Shown piece after piece: positions 1 through 7,940 of a stretch of DNA of 64,000 nucleotides. Made by a program: the position numbers and the translations under genes. Below the pieces are notes generated by a model. It worked only from the letters and a program-made list of their open reading frames with translations. It searched no databases and was not told where the DNA came from. Origin of the DNA: RHLJ01 sp965242845 (GTDB taxonomy: Bacteria; Bacteroidota; Rhodothermia; Balneolales; Balneolaceae); NCBI GenBank assembly GCA_965242845.1, contig CBDETC010000002.1:186001-250000 (forward strand), given 5' to 3'. Each line of letters starts with the position of its first letter. The stretch's first letter is position 1.

Positions 1-72
1 GTTTGGGTTGTATCTATCGACGAGAACGGGAATGAAATATCTAATGAACTATTGGAAGAGGTAACAAAGTAA
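1..72 (+). CDS. C-terminal tail of an unidentified protein (partial)
   Basis: The first reading frame is open from the window edge to a TAA at 70-72 and encodes 23 residues that end in an acidic stretch (NELLEEVTK). It looks like the end of a gene whose body lies outside the window. Nothing in this tail identifies the family. It is followed by about 370 bases without a convincing gene. Confidence 0.45.
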   Translation, partial: VWVVSIDENGNEISNELLEEVTK

Positions 73-441
73 CTCAAGGGTTACAATCATACAGTAGAAT
101 TACCAACCAGTCTATCCATAAAAGACTCACTTCAGGAGCCTCTTCATTGATCCTGATTATATCGGAAGTATCACCCAGGTCTTCATTAAAAATCTGAAAG
201 ACCCAGTCTCAATTACATTCTGATACTTTGTTAGCACTGGCAGCTTCATTTGTTAGTAACATCTACCCGAGATGAGAGTACACCTGCTGATTTTGCTAAA
301 GGTATATTCGAAAATCAACAGAGTAGAATGGAAATATTTTGGTCTTTGGTTCTGAACACATTAAAAACCCTAATGACCGCAAATAGAAAGACTATGCTGT
401 TAAATAAAAAAGCCAGTAACCAATAACGTAGACACTCTTAG
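73..441. other. Gene-poor interval with possible decayed coding fragments
   Basis: No intact gene is visible here. Short protein-like stretches appear in more than one frame and on both strands: a plus-strand run at 235-426 with no start codon before 331, and a minus-strand run across roughly 75-215. Each is cut short by stops. This fits a decayed gene or chance reading frames, and I cannot assign any family. Confidence 0.4.
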
Positions 442-1236
442 ATGAACCAACGATTAATCATTTTAAATCTGATTTCTATTCTAGTTACTGCATTTGCCTT
501 AACAACTTTTCTTCATGAGTTTGCTCACGCTATTGTAGCAACACTGTTGGATGCCAATCCGACATTATTTCACAACTATGTTTCCATCGATATTTCCACA
601 GTCCCCTCAAACCATGAGCTATTTATCCTCTCCGCCGGTCCTTTAGCTTCTTTTTTCCAAGCAGTTCTGTTTTTGACTTTACTGCGAAGAAAAAACAACA
701 TTGATTTTATTGGGCTGTTCTACCTATGGATGGGAATAATTGGGGCTATTGTTTTCCTGGGATACATTATAATGGGATCATTAATGCCCTATGGAGATAT
801 AGGGAGAGCATATACCATTCTAGCTATTCCACCATTTGTCTCTTTTTCATTCTCGACTTTGGCCTTGATCGGAATAGTCTTTTTCTTCCGAAAATTAAGA
901 CTAGTTTTCATCAGCTTCCTTTCCGAATTGAGGGTACTATCCGGGTTTGAAAAGATAAAGTCTCTTTACGTATTCTTTGTTTTACCGCTGGTAGTAAGTA
1001 CTATAATAAACGCCTTGAATTCTTTACCGGTACCTACGGTGATGAGCCTGGCATTCCCACTTTTGCTTCCTTTCACATTGCTTCCTTCAGCAATTAGAAT
1101 TAGCAAATCAAATTGGGACTCAGGAGAAAGCTCAGCTGAGGAAAGTGAGTTTTCAAAAATCACTTACTGGCCAACCCTTTCAATGATTTTAATGATCATC
1201 ATTTCAAGAATTTTGGCAACCGGAATTAACATATAA
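442..1236 (+). CDS. M50-like integral membrane zinc metalloprotease
   Basis: This 264-residue, strongly hydrophobic protein has several predicted membrane spans. Its first span carries the zinc-binding motif HEFAH (His25, Glu26, His29), the HExxH arrangement of site-2-protease-type (M50) peptidases. A later MPYGDIGR segment could supply the third metal ligand. Family members cut substrates inside or near the membrane. The substrate cannot be told from the sequence. It opens a same-strand run that continues to 4600. No Shine-Dalgarno sequence is evident. A non-peptidase membrane protein with a chance HExxH is possible but less likely, because the motif sits at the usual place in the first helix. 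Confidence 0.65.
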   Translation: MNQRLIILNLISILVTAFALTTFLHEFAHAIVATLLDANPTLFHNYVSIDISTVPSNHELFILSAGPLASFFQAVLFLTLLRRKNNIDFIGLFYLWMGIIGAIVFLGYIIMGSLMPYGDIGRAYTILAIPPFVSFSFSTLALIGIVFFFRKLRLVFISFLSELRVLSGFEKIKSLYVFFVLPLVVSTIINALNSLPVPTVMSLAFPLLLPFTLLPSAIRISKSNWDSGESSAEESEFSKITYWPTLSMILMIIISRILATGINI

Positions 1237-1239
1237 AGG

Positions 1240-1417
1240 TATATTGACATGGTTAAAGGGGAGCAATTTTTTTCAATCCATTGAATTATGGATTTATTCT
1301 TTCTGTGTATTCATCGGATTCACCATATTTATTATGATAGTGGAAGAACCCCGACTGAAAAGAGATTTTAAGGAAGAATATGATGACTATTGTAATAAAG
1401 TAAGAAGATGGGTTTAA
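1240..1417 (+). pseudogene. Remnant of an isoprenylcysteine methyltransferase-like gene (C-terminal end only)
   Basis: The frame ending at TAA 1415-1417 has a hydrophobic span followed by a tail reading VEEPRLKRDFKEEYDDYCNK and then VRRWV. This matches the conserved end of the ICMT/phospholipid-methyltransferase family (EEP.L...F...Y..Y...V.RW). The frame runs open back into the end of the preceding gene, with no ATG until 1334, and the family normally has three or four more membrane spans upstream. So only the last 55 or so residues remain. This is a truncated relic rather than an expressed enzyme. The family match comes from memory of the motif. Confidence 0.55.
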
Positions 1418-1421
1418 CAAG

Positions 1422-1868
1422 ATGACTGAGGATAGAAAGATTACTCTTAGACAAGGATTAGCAAAGTTCTATAAAGAACACGAGGAGTATCTTAGCCATA
1501 ATAAAGATGGAATAACTCCTGAAACCAAAGCTTTTCTTGAGTCTCACGATATAGCTCATGTTTTATTTGGTTGTGATATCTCACTTTTTGGAGAAGGTTC
1601 AGTTAAAATATGGACCATTTTTGGTACAACACTGGGTTTTTGGAATCATATCAAAGGATATAAAGATGCTAATGCTTTTGAGCTGTCGAGAAACTTCAGC
1701 TTTACGCAAGAGCTTAGTAATTTTTTTAAGCTCTTATTCTCTATTCCAATATTAATCATCAGAGCTAAGAAAATGGAAAAACCATGGCCCTGGTCTGAAT
1801 TCGAGGCCTATTTGGATACTCCTCTTTCAGAAATAAGAAAAGAGTTTAACATCAGTATAGTGTATTGA
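1422..1868 (+). CDS. COQ4-like protein
   Basis: This 148-residue protein carries HDIAH at residues 42-46, followed after exactly 11 residues by Glu58. This is the HDxxH-(x11)-E metal-ligand signature of the COQ4 family, which acts in ubiquinone biosynthesis in eukaryotes and some bacteria. The rest is mixed helix with a hydrophobic helix around residues 95-115. The next gene starts one base after its stop, so the two are probably co-transcribed. Bacteroidota use menaquinone, so a role other than coenzyme Q synthesis is likely. Family assignment rests on the motif and on size, since COQ4 domains are usually longer. Confidence 0.55.
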   Translation: MTEDRKITLRQGLAKFYKEHEEYLSHNKDGITPETKAFLESHDIAHVLFGCDISLFGEGSVKIWTIFGTTLGFWNHIKGYKDANAFELSRNFSFTQELSNFFKLLFSIPILIIRAKKMEKPWPWSEFEAYLDTPLSEIRKEFNISIVY

Positions 1869-1869
1869 T

Positions 1870-2751
1870 ATGGTACATAAACTAAGCTCTCTATTAATAC
1901 TCTCATTGCTTTTTGGCTCCTCTTGTTCAGAACGATCGATATATCTTGATACCGATTACCCTGAGCTAATCCCTAAAAAATATGCCGTAGGGATTATAAA
2001 TATCGATGGTAGGTTTCAACAGAATCTGACCATGAGTCCGGATGGGAAGGAGTACCTCTTTACTACTACCGACTCTGAGTTATGGAGATATGAAAGTATT
2101 CTAAGGGTCATCTATGATGGAAATGAAACAGTAGTCGACACTCCTCAATTCGTTCTGGATTTTAACTATGAAAATCAGTGGTTTATTGGCGAACCCATGA
2201 TATCACCCGATAATGAACACTTATTTTTTATAGCAGATTATCCTCCAGACATATGGACTTCAAGAAGAGCTGATAATAGAGATTGGACCAATCCGATTAA
2301 ACTGGATAGTGTAAGTACAGAAATAGATGATTGGTACCCTACCTTTTCAAAAAATAATAATCTCTACTTTACGAATGGTACCGTTTATAAATCCGAACAA
2401 GAAAACGGTACCTATTTGTCCAAAACCAAATTAGATAGTCCAATCAACCAAGCAGATACTAGAGATGCATGTATTTCACCAAATGAGGACTATATAATTT
2501 TCACATCCTCGGGTAATTTAGGATATGGGCAGAGTGATTTGTTTGTGAGCTTCAAACAAGCAAATGGTGAATGGTCTGAGGCCCAACCCCTGGGTGATCA
2601 AATAAATACAGAGCACCGTGAGTTTGCCCCCTACATATCCCCAGATGAAAAATTTCTATTCTTCTCAAGAAGAGATAAGTGGCAGAATGCTGAGTTTTCT
2701 GATATTTATTGGGTGAGCTTAGAAGTAATTGAACCGTTTCGAAATAATTGA
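1870..2751 (+). CDS. Lipoprotein with PD40 beta-propeller repeats
   Basis: The 293-residue protein begins with a lipoprotein signal ending in LFGSSC, so Cys19 is the probable lipidated residue. The body has repeated blades of the PD40/TolB type: MSPDGKEYLFTT, ISPDNEHLFFIAD, ISPNEDYIIFTSSG and ISPDEKFLFFSRRD. Such propellers are binding or sensing modules on the periplasmic side of a membrane, and no catalytic residues are recognisable. It starts one base after the COQ4-like gene and is followed 12 bases later by the DUF1330-like gene, which suggests one transcript. Confidence 0.75.
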   Translation: MVHKLSSLLILSLLFGSSCSERSIYLDTDYPELIPKKYAVGIINIDGRFQQNLTMSPDGKEYLFTTTDSELWRYESILRVIYDGNETVVDTPQFVLDFNYENQWFIGEPMISPDNEHLFFIADYPPDIWTSRRADNRDWTNPIKLDSVSTEIDDWYPTFSKNNNLYFTNGTVYKSEQENGTYLSKTKLDSPINQADTRDACISPNEDYIIFTSSGNLGYGQSDLFVSFKQANGEWSEAQPLGDQINTEHREFAPYISPDEKFLFFSRRDKWQNAEFSDIYWVSLEVIEPFRNN

Positions 2752-2763
2752 ACAAAGAAGATT

Positions 2764-3186
2764 ATGAGCAAATTTATTGATGCAACTCCGGATTCCGGGA
2801 AAAGATTCTACAGAGATTTTCATGGTAAGGGAAAAGTGGTAATGCTAAACCTGTTGAAATTCCATGTAACAGCAGACTATACCAATCTGGAAGCATTAAA
2901 ACCGGAAAAAGAAATTACTGGAAAAGAAGCTTATCAGTTATACATGGAAGCTACTCTGCCTGAATTGGAAAAAGTGGGCGGTAGGATTCTGTTCTATGGG
3001 AAGGGCAAGAATTTTCTTATTGGACCTGAATCAGAAGAATGGGATGCTGCACTATTAGTTGAACATAAGTCTGTACCTGACTTTATGCAATTCGCTCAGA
3101 ATGAGGATTACCTAAAAACTGCTGGGCATAGAACTGCAGCGTTAGAGGATTCCAGGTTATTACCACTAAATGAGGTTTTTATCTAA
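2764..3186 (+). CDS. DUF1330-like protein
   Basis: This 140-residue soluble protein has the layout of the DUF1330 family: a VVMLNLLKF strand, a Y..YM.AT.P.....GG..L..G segment, and a late ....RTAALEDSRL helix. These proteins adopt the dimeric alpha+beta barrel fold and have no settled biochemical role. It is followed after four bases by another small protein of apparently the same fold class, so the two may form paired or mixed dimers. No signal peptide is seen. Confidence 0.7.
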   Translation: MSKFIDATPDSGKRFYRDFHGKGKVVMLNLLKFHVTADYTNLEALKPEKEITGKEAYQLYMEATLPELEKVGGRILFYGKGKNFLIGPESEEWDAALLVEHKSVPDFMQFAQNEDYLKTAGHRTAALEDSRLLPLNEVFI

Positions 3187-3190
3187 GTAT

Positions 3191-3493
3191 ATGATAGCAA
3201 GAATTTGGCATGGGAAAACCAAAGCAGAACACTTTGAAGAATACACAAACTTCATGAAATCGAAAGCTATTCCTGATTATCAAAATACAGAAGGCTTTGT
3301 TAAACTGGCATTCCTCAGACGTATTGAAGGAGATGTAGCTCATTTCAATTTGATTACTTTTTGGGAGAATCTTGAGGTCATCAAAAACTTTGCAGGAGAT
3401 GATCTTGAGCTTGCTAAATATTACCCAAAAGACAACGACTACTTGCTCGAATTCGAAGAAAAAGTAACTCATTACGAAGTATTTGCTGATTAA
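3191..3493 (+). CDS. Antibiotic biosynthesis monooxygenase-like (ABM) domain protein
   Basis: Using the ATG at 3191 gives 100 residues beginning MIARIWHGKTKAEHFEEYTN, a typical start for the ABM/dimeric alpha+beta barrel family. An earlier in-frame ATG at 3170 lies inside the preceding gene and is less likely. The strand-helix pattern (FVKLAFLRR, FNLITFWEN, YYPKDNDYLLEFEEKVTHYEVF) supports this fold. Members include cofactor-free monooxygenases and haem-degrading enzymes, but many are uncharacterised. It sits between the DUF1330-like gene and a hydrolase, all on one strand with short gaps. Confidence 0.65.
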   Translation: MIARIWHGKTKAEHFEEYTNFMKSKAIPDYQNTEGFVKLAFLRRIEGDVAHFNLITFWENLEVIKNFAGDDLELAKYYPKDNDYLLEFEEKVTHYEVFAD

Positions 3494-3499
3494 TTAAAA

Positions 3500-4600
3500 A
3501 TGAAAACCGCAGTATCAATAGTTCTATTAATCATTTTTTTAGGTGCATGTTCGAGCAGCAATGACCCAAATGAAGAATTAGCTCCGGATTCAGAGATGTA
3601 CTTCCCTCCTGCAAATTCTGAATCGTGGGAAACAGTTGATATAAGCTCACTAGGTTGGCAAACTGATGAACTGGATGAGCTTTATTCTTACCTGGAAGAT
3701 AATGGTACAAGAGCATTCATCATTTTAAAGAATGGCCGAATTGTGGTTGAAGAATATTGGGGAAATAACATCCTGAACACCGCTCCTTTTACTCGTAATA
3801 CAAACTGGTACTGGGCTTCAGCTGGCAAGACCATTATTTCTTTTCTTATTGGCATTGCTCAACAGGAAGGTGAACTGGATATCCATAACAAAACATCAGA
3901 CTATTTAGGTGAGGGATGGACCTCCATGAGCCAGGAAAAAGAGGACTTAATCACCGTATATCATCAGCTAACTATGAGTACTGGCCTCGAATATCGTGTA
4001 GATGATACTAATTGCACTGAAGCTTCTTGCCTTAGCTATAAAGAAGACGCCGGACAGCAATGGTTTTATCATAACGCGCCTTACCTCCTGCTCAAAGATG
4101 TAATTACCAATGCAACGGGTATCAATTACAACACTTACACCGACCAAAAGCTGGAAGAAGCCATTGGCATGAATGGTGAATGGCTGGGAGATGGCTCCGA
4201 TGTATATTGGAGTACCGCCAGGGACATGGCCAGGTTTGGCTTACTCATTCTGAATGAAGGATCCTGGGAAGAAAACCAACTTCTTAGCGACATGGAATAC
4301 TTCAATGAAATGACCTCTACTTCCCAGGATTTGAATCCATCCTATGGTTATTTATGGTGGCTGAATGGAAAAAGCTCAATCATTTATCCTGTCCTCCCTC
4401 AATCCTTTAACTGGTCATTATCTCCCAATGCCAGTCCAGATTTATTTGCCGGCATGGGCAAAAATGGTCAGTTCGTTGAAATTGTACCTAGTCAAAATCT
4501 GGTAATAGTTAGAATGGGAGAAGCTCCCGATGGATCTTTGGTACCTATCCAATTCCATAATGAGATGTGGGACAGAATAGAATCAGTTATTGGGGAATAA
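3500..4600 (+). CDS. Beta-lactamase-family serine hydrolase, lipoprotein
   Basis: The 366-residue protein has a lipoprotein signal (LLIIFLGACSS). It carries the class C beta-lactamase/penicillin-binding-protein catalytic motifs: SxxK at Ser107-Ala-Gly-Lys110 and YxN at Tyr190-His-Asn192. The C-terminal half has the usual YGYLWWLN and FAGMGKNGQ segments. Relatives are esterases, D-aminopeptidases or carboxypeptidases, and true antibiotic resistance is uncommon in this subgroup. It would act outside the inner membrane. It closes the rightward run that starts at 442 and converges with the HxlR gene, leaving a four-base gap. Confidence 0.85.
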   Translation: MKTAVSIVLLIIFLGACSSSNDPNEELAPDSEMYFPPANSESWETVDISSLGWQTDELDELYSYLEDNGTRAFIILKNGRIVVEEYWGNNILNTAPFTRNTNWYWASAGKTIISFLIGIAQQEGELDIHNKTSDYLGEGWTSMSQEKEDLITVYHQLTMSTGLEYRVDDTNCTEASCLSYKEDAGQQWFYHNAPYLLLKDVITNATGINYNTYTDQKLEEAIGMNGEWLGDGSDVYWSTARDMARFGLLILNEGSWEENQLLSDMEYFNEMTSTSQDLNPSYGYLWWLNGKSSIIYPVLPQSFNWSLSPNASPDLFAGMGKNGQFVEIVPSQNLVIVRMGEAPDGSLVPIQFHNEMWDRIESVIGE

Positions 4601-4604
4601 AACC

Positions 4605-4994
4605 CTAGCTAATACTTGAAATAATCTTTTCGATTACCTCTCCCCTATTATTCTTCACTTTCTGGACGAAATCACCTGGCAGTGCCAGATCATCCTGGTA
4701 GGTAGCTGACCACACCATCATATCAACCAGCACAGGTATCAAATCTTTTCCCTTATTTGTTAATGAGTATTCTTTCCTGGTCTTCAGTTTTTCATAAACC
4801 TGGGACTCTATAACACCATGTTGTTCCAGCTTCTTAAGGCGATCGGAGAGAATATTGGTCGCCATTCCCTCCTTTGATTCAAGAAACTCCTTGTAAAACC
4901 TCTTCTTGTCAAAAATCATATCCCGAATGATTAATAAGCTCCACTTGTCTCCTATAAAATCGAGTGCATAACTAATTGGGCAGTCTGATCTCAT
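4605..4994 (-). CDS. HxlR-family winged-helix transcriptional regulator
   Basis: This 129-residue protein begins MRSDCPISYALDFIGDKWSL, the classic HxlR start with a conserved cysteine near residue 5 and the GDKWSLLIIRD helix. It continues with F.EFL.S.EGMATNILSDRLKKLE and the wing Y.L.....L.PVL. HxlR/YodB-type proteins act as dimers and several sense electrophiles or oxidants through that cysteine. It lies downstream of a SnoaL-like gene on the same strand with a 54-base gap, so they probably form a two-gene operon. The two palindromes upstream of the operon (5552-5604) are the obvious candidate operators. Confidence 0.9.
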   Translation of the reverse strand: MRSDCPISYALDFIGDKWSLLIIRDMIFDKKRFYKEFLESKEGMATNILSDRLKKLEQHGVIESQVYEKLKTRKEYSLTNKGKDLIPVLVDMMVWSATYQDDLALPGDFVQKVKNNRGEVIEKIISSIS

Positions 4995-5048
4995 TTATTT
5001 CTATTCAAAGGTTTAAAGTCTAGTCGAGAAGGTAATTAAAATCACTCT

Positions 5049-5528
5049 CTAGAAATATGTGTTCTCGTTTTTAAACTTCCCTCCAGAAATCAATGCATAA
5101 AATCTCATGAAGGTATGAATGGGCTGTACTGCATCCCAGTGTTCTACAATTTCGCCATCTTCAACCTTCCAGATATCCATAATATTTAGCCCTTTTTGTG
5201 GATTTCCCCGATGACTTTTATTTGTTGTGGCATGAGAATGCAGAATTACATTTGGCCCATCAACATATATGTGTTTTACATCATACATGAAATCAGGAAA
5301 GCTCTTTGTGAAGTCCGATACTGTTTTCAATACTCCATCCAAGCCATCTGTCATTGTTTGGTTGTGTTGTTTGTATCTATGGCCTCCAAACTTCTCCTTC
5401 ACATAATCAAAGTTGTGGTTGTTCATGATATTTTGAACGAAATCTACTACCAGTTCTGCATTCTGGAGTTCTTCATCCGTCCAGCTTTCTTTTTTAAAGT
5501 TATTCAGGTCGATCTGTTGAGTGTTCAT
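5049..5528 (-). CDS. SnoaL-like polyketide-cyclase-fold protein
   Basis: This protein of about 159 residues has the NTF2-like/SnoaL fold signature: a helix LVVDFVQNIMNNHNFDYVKEKF, then RYKQHNQTM.DGLDG, then a late WDIW-type strand NIMDIWKVEDGEIVEHWDAVQP. Bacterial members of this ester-cyclase group are often uncharacterised small enzymes or binding proteins. An ATG at 5526-5528 preceded by AAAAGAAA is preferred over one at 5550-5552, which abuts the first palindrome. It is the first gene of a likely operon with the HxlR regulator, so it is probably the regulator's target. Confidence 0.8.
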   Translation of the reverse strand: MNTQQIDLNNFKKESWTDEELQNAELVVDFVQNIMNNHNFDYVKEKFGGHRYKQHNQTMTDGLDGVLKTVSDFTKSFPDFMYDVKHIYVDGPNVILHSHATTNKSHRGNPQKGLNIMDIWKVEDGEIVEHWDAVQPIHTFMRFYALISGGKFKNENTYF

Positions 5529-5551
5529 TTTCTTTTGATATAATTTATTCA

Positions 5552-5604
5552 CTTGCTTTTTGCAAGCAATTAAAGATATATACCTTTACTTGCATTTTGC
5601 AAGT
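5552..5604 (-). promoter_or_regulatory. Two tandem palindromes, candidate HxlR operators
   Basis: Two near-identical inverted repeats sit just upstream of the SnoaL-HxlR operon: CTTGC-TTTTT-GCAAG at 5552-5566 and ACTTGC-ATTTT-GCAAGT at 5588-5604, with centres 37 bases apart. On the minus strand a TATATCTTTA segment lies between them and could be the -7/-10 element. HxlR-type regulators bind palindromes of this size and usually control their own operon, so autoregulation is a reasonable inference. The palindromes are seen directly; the regulator assignment is not proven. Confidence 0.65.
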
Positions 5605-5693
5605 GTTAAGAAGAATGAATTTCTAAGGCAAAGAAAAGTGAGAAACTAAAGAAAGCTGATCTAATTCCAGATCATCGAGATTAGCTGAAAAGG

Positions 5694-6455
5694 CTACCTT
5701 AAAGCGTCTTCCAATTCCAGCGAAGCATCACTTCCAGCGTCACGGTACTTCACGATAATTGGACAGGCCATGCTAAGTCCTTCTTGTTGAGCCCATTCGC
5801 TTTTCATAGGGCGGGTACCAGGTATTACTACTGCACCTTCAGGAATTTCGGCACCACGTTCCCGAATTTCTTCCTTAACTGCATCATAAACTGGAATAGA
5901 TTTCGAAAGAGTTACTCCGGGAGCAATTACAGCCCGGCTGCGTACCAGGATTCCTTCTACGATCACCGCTCCTGCCCCTATAAAACAATTGTCTTCAATA
6001 ATAACAGGAGTCATTCCGATAGGCTCTAGTACCCCTCCAATTTGTACTCCCGCCGACAAATGAACATTCTTTCCAATTTGCGCACAAGAGCCAACCAATG
6101 CATGACTATCTACCATAGATCCTTCATCCACATAGGCTCCAATATTAATATAGGCAGGAGGCATAATGATTACACCTGGAGCGACATGAGCACCCCTCCT
6201 AACTGACGAACCGCCTGGCACCAATCGCACTCCATCTTCAGGTTCAAAATAACGGGGAGGGATATTGTGCTTGTCTACAAATCCTTCATATACACCTTCA
6301 TAAGCGGCATTGGTACCATTTTTGAAAGCTTCAAGAATTGCTTTTTTTACTTCGGTATTGGCTTCCCAGCCATTTTCAGTCGGAGTAGCAGAACGAACTG
6401 TTCCTTCTTCTAATTGATCTAAAATTTCTTCGTGAGTCATGGTTGTATAATTCAT
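5694..6455 (-). CDS. dapD: 2,3,4,5-tetrahydropyridine-2,6-dicarboxylate N-succinyltransferase
   Basis: The 253-residue enzyme transfers succinyl from succinyl-CoA to tetrahydrodipicolinate in the succinylase branch of diaminopimelate/lysine synthesis. It has the N-terminal helical part, the segment RLVPGGSSVRRGAHVAPGVI, and then hexapeptide-repeat left-handed beta-helix turns (YINIGAYVDEGSMVDSHALV, GSCAQIGKNVHLSAGVQIGG, IGAGAVIVEGI) typical of DapD. The length fits the family. It is on the same strand as lysC-dapB-dapA but separated from them by two plus-strand genes, so it has its own promoter. Confidence 0.93.
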   Translation of the reverse strand: MNYTTMTHEEILDQLEEGTVRSATPTENGWEANTEVKKAILEAFKNGTNAAYEGVYEGFVDKHNIPPRYFEPEDGVRLVPGGSSVRRGAHVAPGVIIMPPAYINIGAYVDEGSMVDSHALVGSCAQIGKNVHLSAGVQIGGVLEPIGMTPVIIEDNCFIGAGAVIVEGILVRSRAVIAPGVTLSKSIPVYDAVKEEIRERGAEIPEGAVVIPGTRPMKSEWAQQEGLSMACPIIVKYRDAGSDASLELEDALR

Positions 6456-6581
6456 CAGTTACAAATGGAAAGATAGTTTTTGAAGGCTTCAAATAACACA
6501 GCATGTGCAAATTCATTTTTCTCTTTACGACTGGTTATATGATATTGACTTAGCATTAATTCAAATCCTTAAGCCCTGGCT

Positions 6582-7070
6582 ATGAAGCAGCTATTATTGA
6601 TTCCACTTCTCCTATCCTTTTTTTATCTGGTGAGAGAACCAATAACTATTACCCAGAATTCACCCTCACAATCTGAACCTACTCTATTCTTTGCTTTAAT
6701 TGTAAATGACATAGAAGAATCCCTGGATTGGTATAGTTCAAATCTTGAATTTGAGATTTTGAATCAACGAGAAGTTGCTGAAATGGAGTTAAAACAAGCC
6801 AACCTGAAAAGCGGGAACATTCATATGGAACTGATTGAGCTTGGTTCGGCAATTAATACTTCTGAGTACCTACCTGAAGAACAGCAAGGGAAAAGGCAGG
6901 TAGGTATTTTCAAAATCGGCTTCTCAATTGAGGATTTCGATGGAAGGGTTAACCAGCTAAAAGAAAGTTCCGTGAACTTCCGCGGTGATGTGGTAGAAGA
7001 CCCAGTCTCGGGTAAGAGGATGGTTATACTACTAGATCCAGATGGAAACCGGGTACAGCTTTTTGAATAG
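6582..7070 (+). CDS. VOC-family (glyoxalase/bleomycin-resistance fold) protein
   Basis: This 162-residue protein opens with a hydrophobic stretch of about 18 residues, a possible signal or anchor. A single vicinal-oxygen-chelate domain follows: FFALIVNDIEESLDWYSSNL, VAEMELKQANLKSGNIHMEL, and the closing VILLDPDGNRVQLFE. Members bind a divalent metal and include lyases, dioxygenases and resistance proteins, and this one cannot be narrowed down. It is followed closely by a CPBP protease gene on the same strand. Confidence 0.8.
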   Translation: MKQLLLIPLLLSFFYLVREPITITQNSPSQSEPTLFFALIVNDIEESLDWYSSNLEFEILNQREVAEMELKQANLKSGNIHMELIELGSAINTSEYLPEEQQGKRQVGIFKIGFSIEDFDGRVNQLKESSVNFRGDVVEDPVSGKRMVILLDPDGNRVQLFE

Positions 7071-7097
7071 AGCTTATTCTCACTACTTTTGATTCAC

Positions 7098-7940
7098 ATG
7101 ACTATCACAAAAAAGCTTTTTTGGAAGGACCTGATCGTACCACTCTTTATCTGGAGTGTAGTGATCCTGGTTTTTTTGAATGTAAAACACCTTCCTTTCG
7201 ACTTCTCTGATAAGGATAGTCTCGTCCTTCGATATTTTGTAAAAGCTCTGATGATGGTAATCATACCATTTGGGATTATTCACCTGTTCTATCAAAAAAA
7301 GGAAGACTTCGGAATTTACTTTCCAGCGTTTTCAGATTCCCTCAGGCTTACTATCAGAGCTATTGCTATAGCAGGACCTGCAGGTATGTCTTTTCTGCTT
7401 ATTGGTTGGCTGGGATGGGGGTTTACCGATTGGCCAGGCGCATTAACTTTGACTGTGGTTTATACACTTGTACTTTTTCTGGTACCAAAGGTCACCCAGA
7501 GTTTGCCATCAAGAAATCACCAGAACACTCCAAATGCAGCAATTAACCTTTTCGTTGGATGTAGCCTGCTCACCATATTGATAGCTTATTATTCCTATGA
7601 ACAAGTCCCGGTAATCTCAAAAATCTTCTACTACTTATTCATTGTTGGTTTTGGAGAGGAATTATTCTTTAGAGGTTACTTACAGTCTTCGTTCAACAGA
7701 TATTTTGGTAAACCTTTTTCAATCGCCAATGTTCAGTTTGGATGGGGCTTGGTTTTAGCTGCTCTCCTTTTTGGATTGATTCATGCATTGGTTACAATCC
7801 CTCCCACCTGGCCCTGGGCAGTATTTACCTTTACAATGGGGCTTACCTTTGGATTTATTCGGGAAAAAGACGGATCTATACTTAGCGTAGCCTTATTGCA
7901 CGGGCTGATGGACTTACCCCTTGCCTTTTTTACCGTCTAG
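7098..7940 (+). CDS. CPBP-family intramembrane metalloprotease
   Basis: The protein, about 280 residues from the ATG at 7098, has around seven hydrophobic spans. It carries the CPBP/Abi signature motifs: EExxxR as Glu187-Glu188...Arg192 in GEELFFRGYLQ, FGLIHAL with the conserved His, and a final LLHGLMD with another His. The family includes Rce1-type prenyl endopeptidases and bacteriocin self-immunity proteins. Function here is unknown. Its 3' end overlaps the convergent dapA stop codon by a few bases. Confidence 0.88.
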   Translation: MTITKKLFWKDLIVPLFIWSVVILVFLNVKHLPFDFSDKDSLVLRYFVKALMMVIIPFGIIHLFYQKKEDFGIYFPAFSDSLRLTIRAIAIAGPAGMSFLLIGWLGWGFTDWPGALTLTVVYTLVLFLVPKVTQSLPSRNHQNTPNAAINLFVGCSLLTILIAYYSYEQVPVISKIFYYLFIVGFGEELFFRGYLQSSFNRYFGKPFSIANVQFGWGLVLAALLFGLIHALVTIPPTWPWAVFTFTMGLTFGFIREKDGSILSVALLHGLMDLPLAFFTV

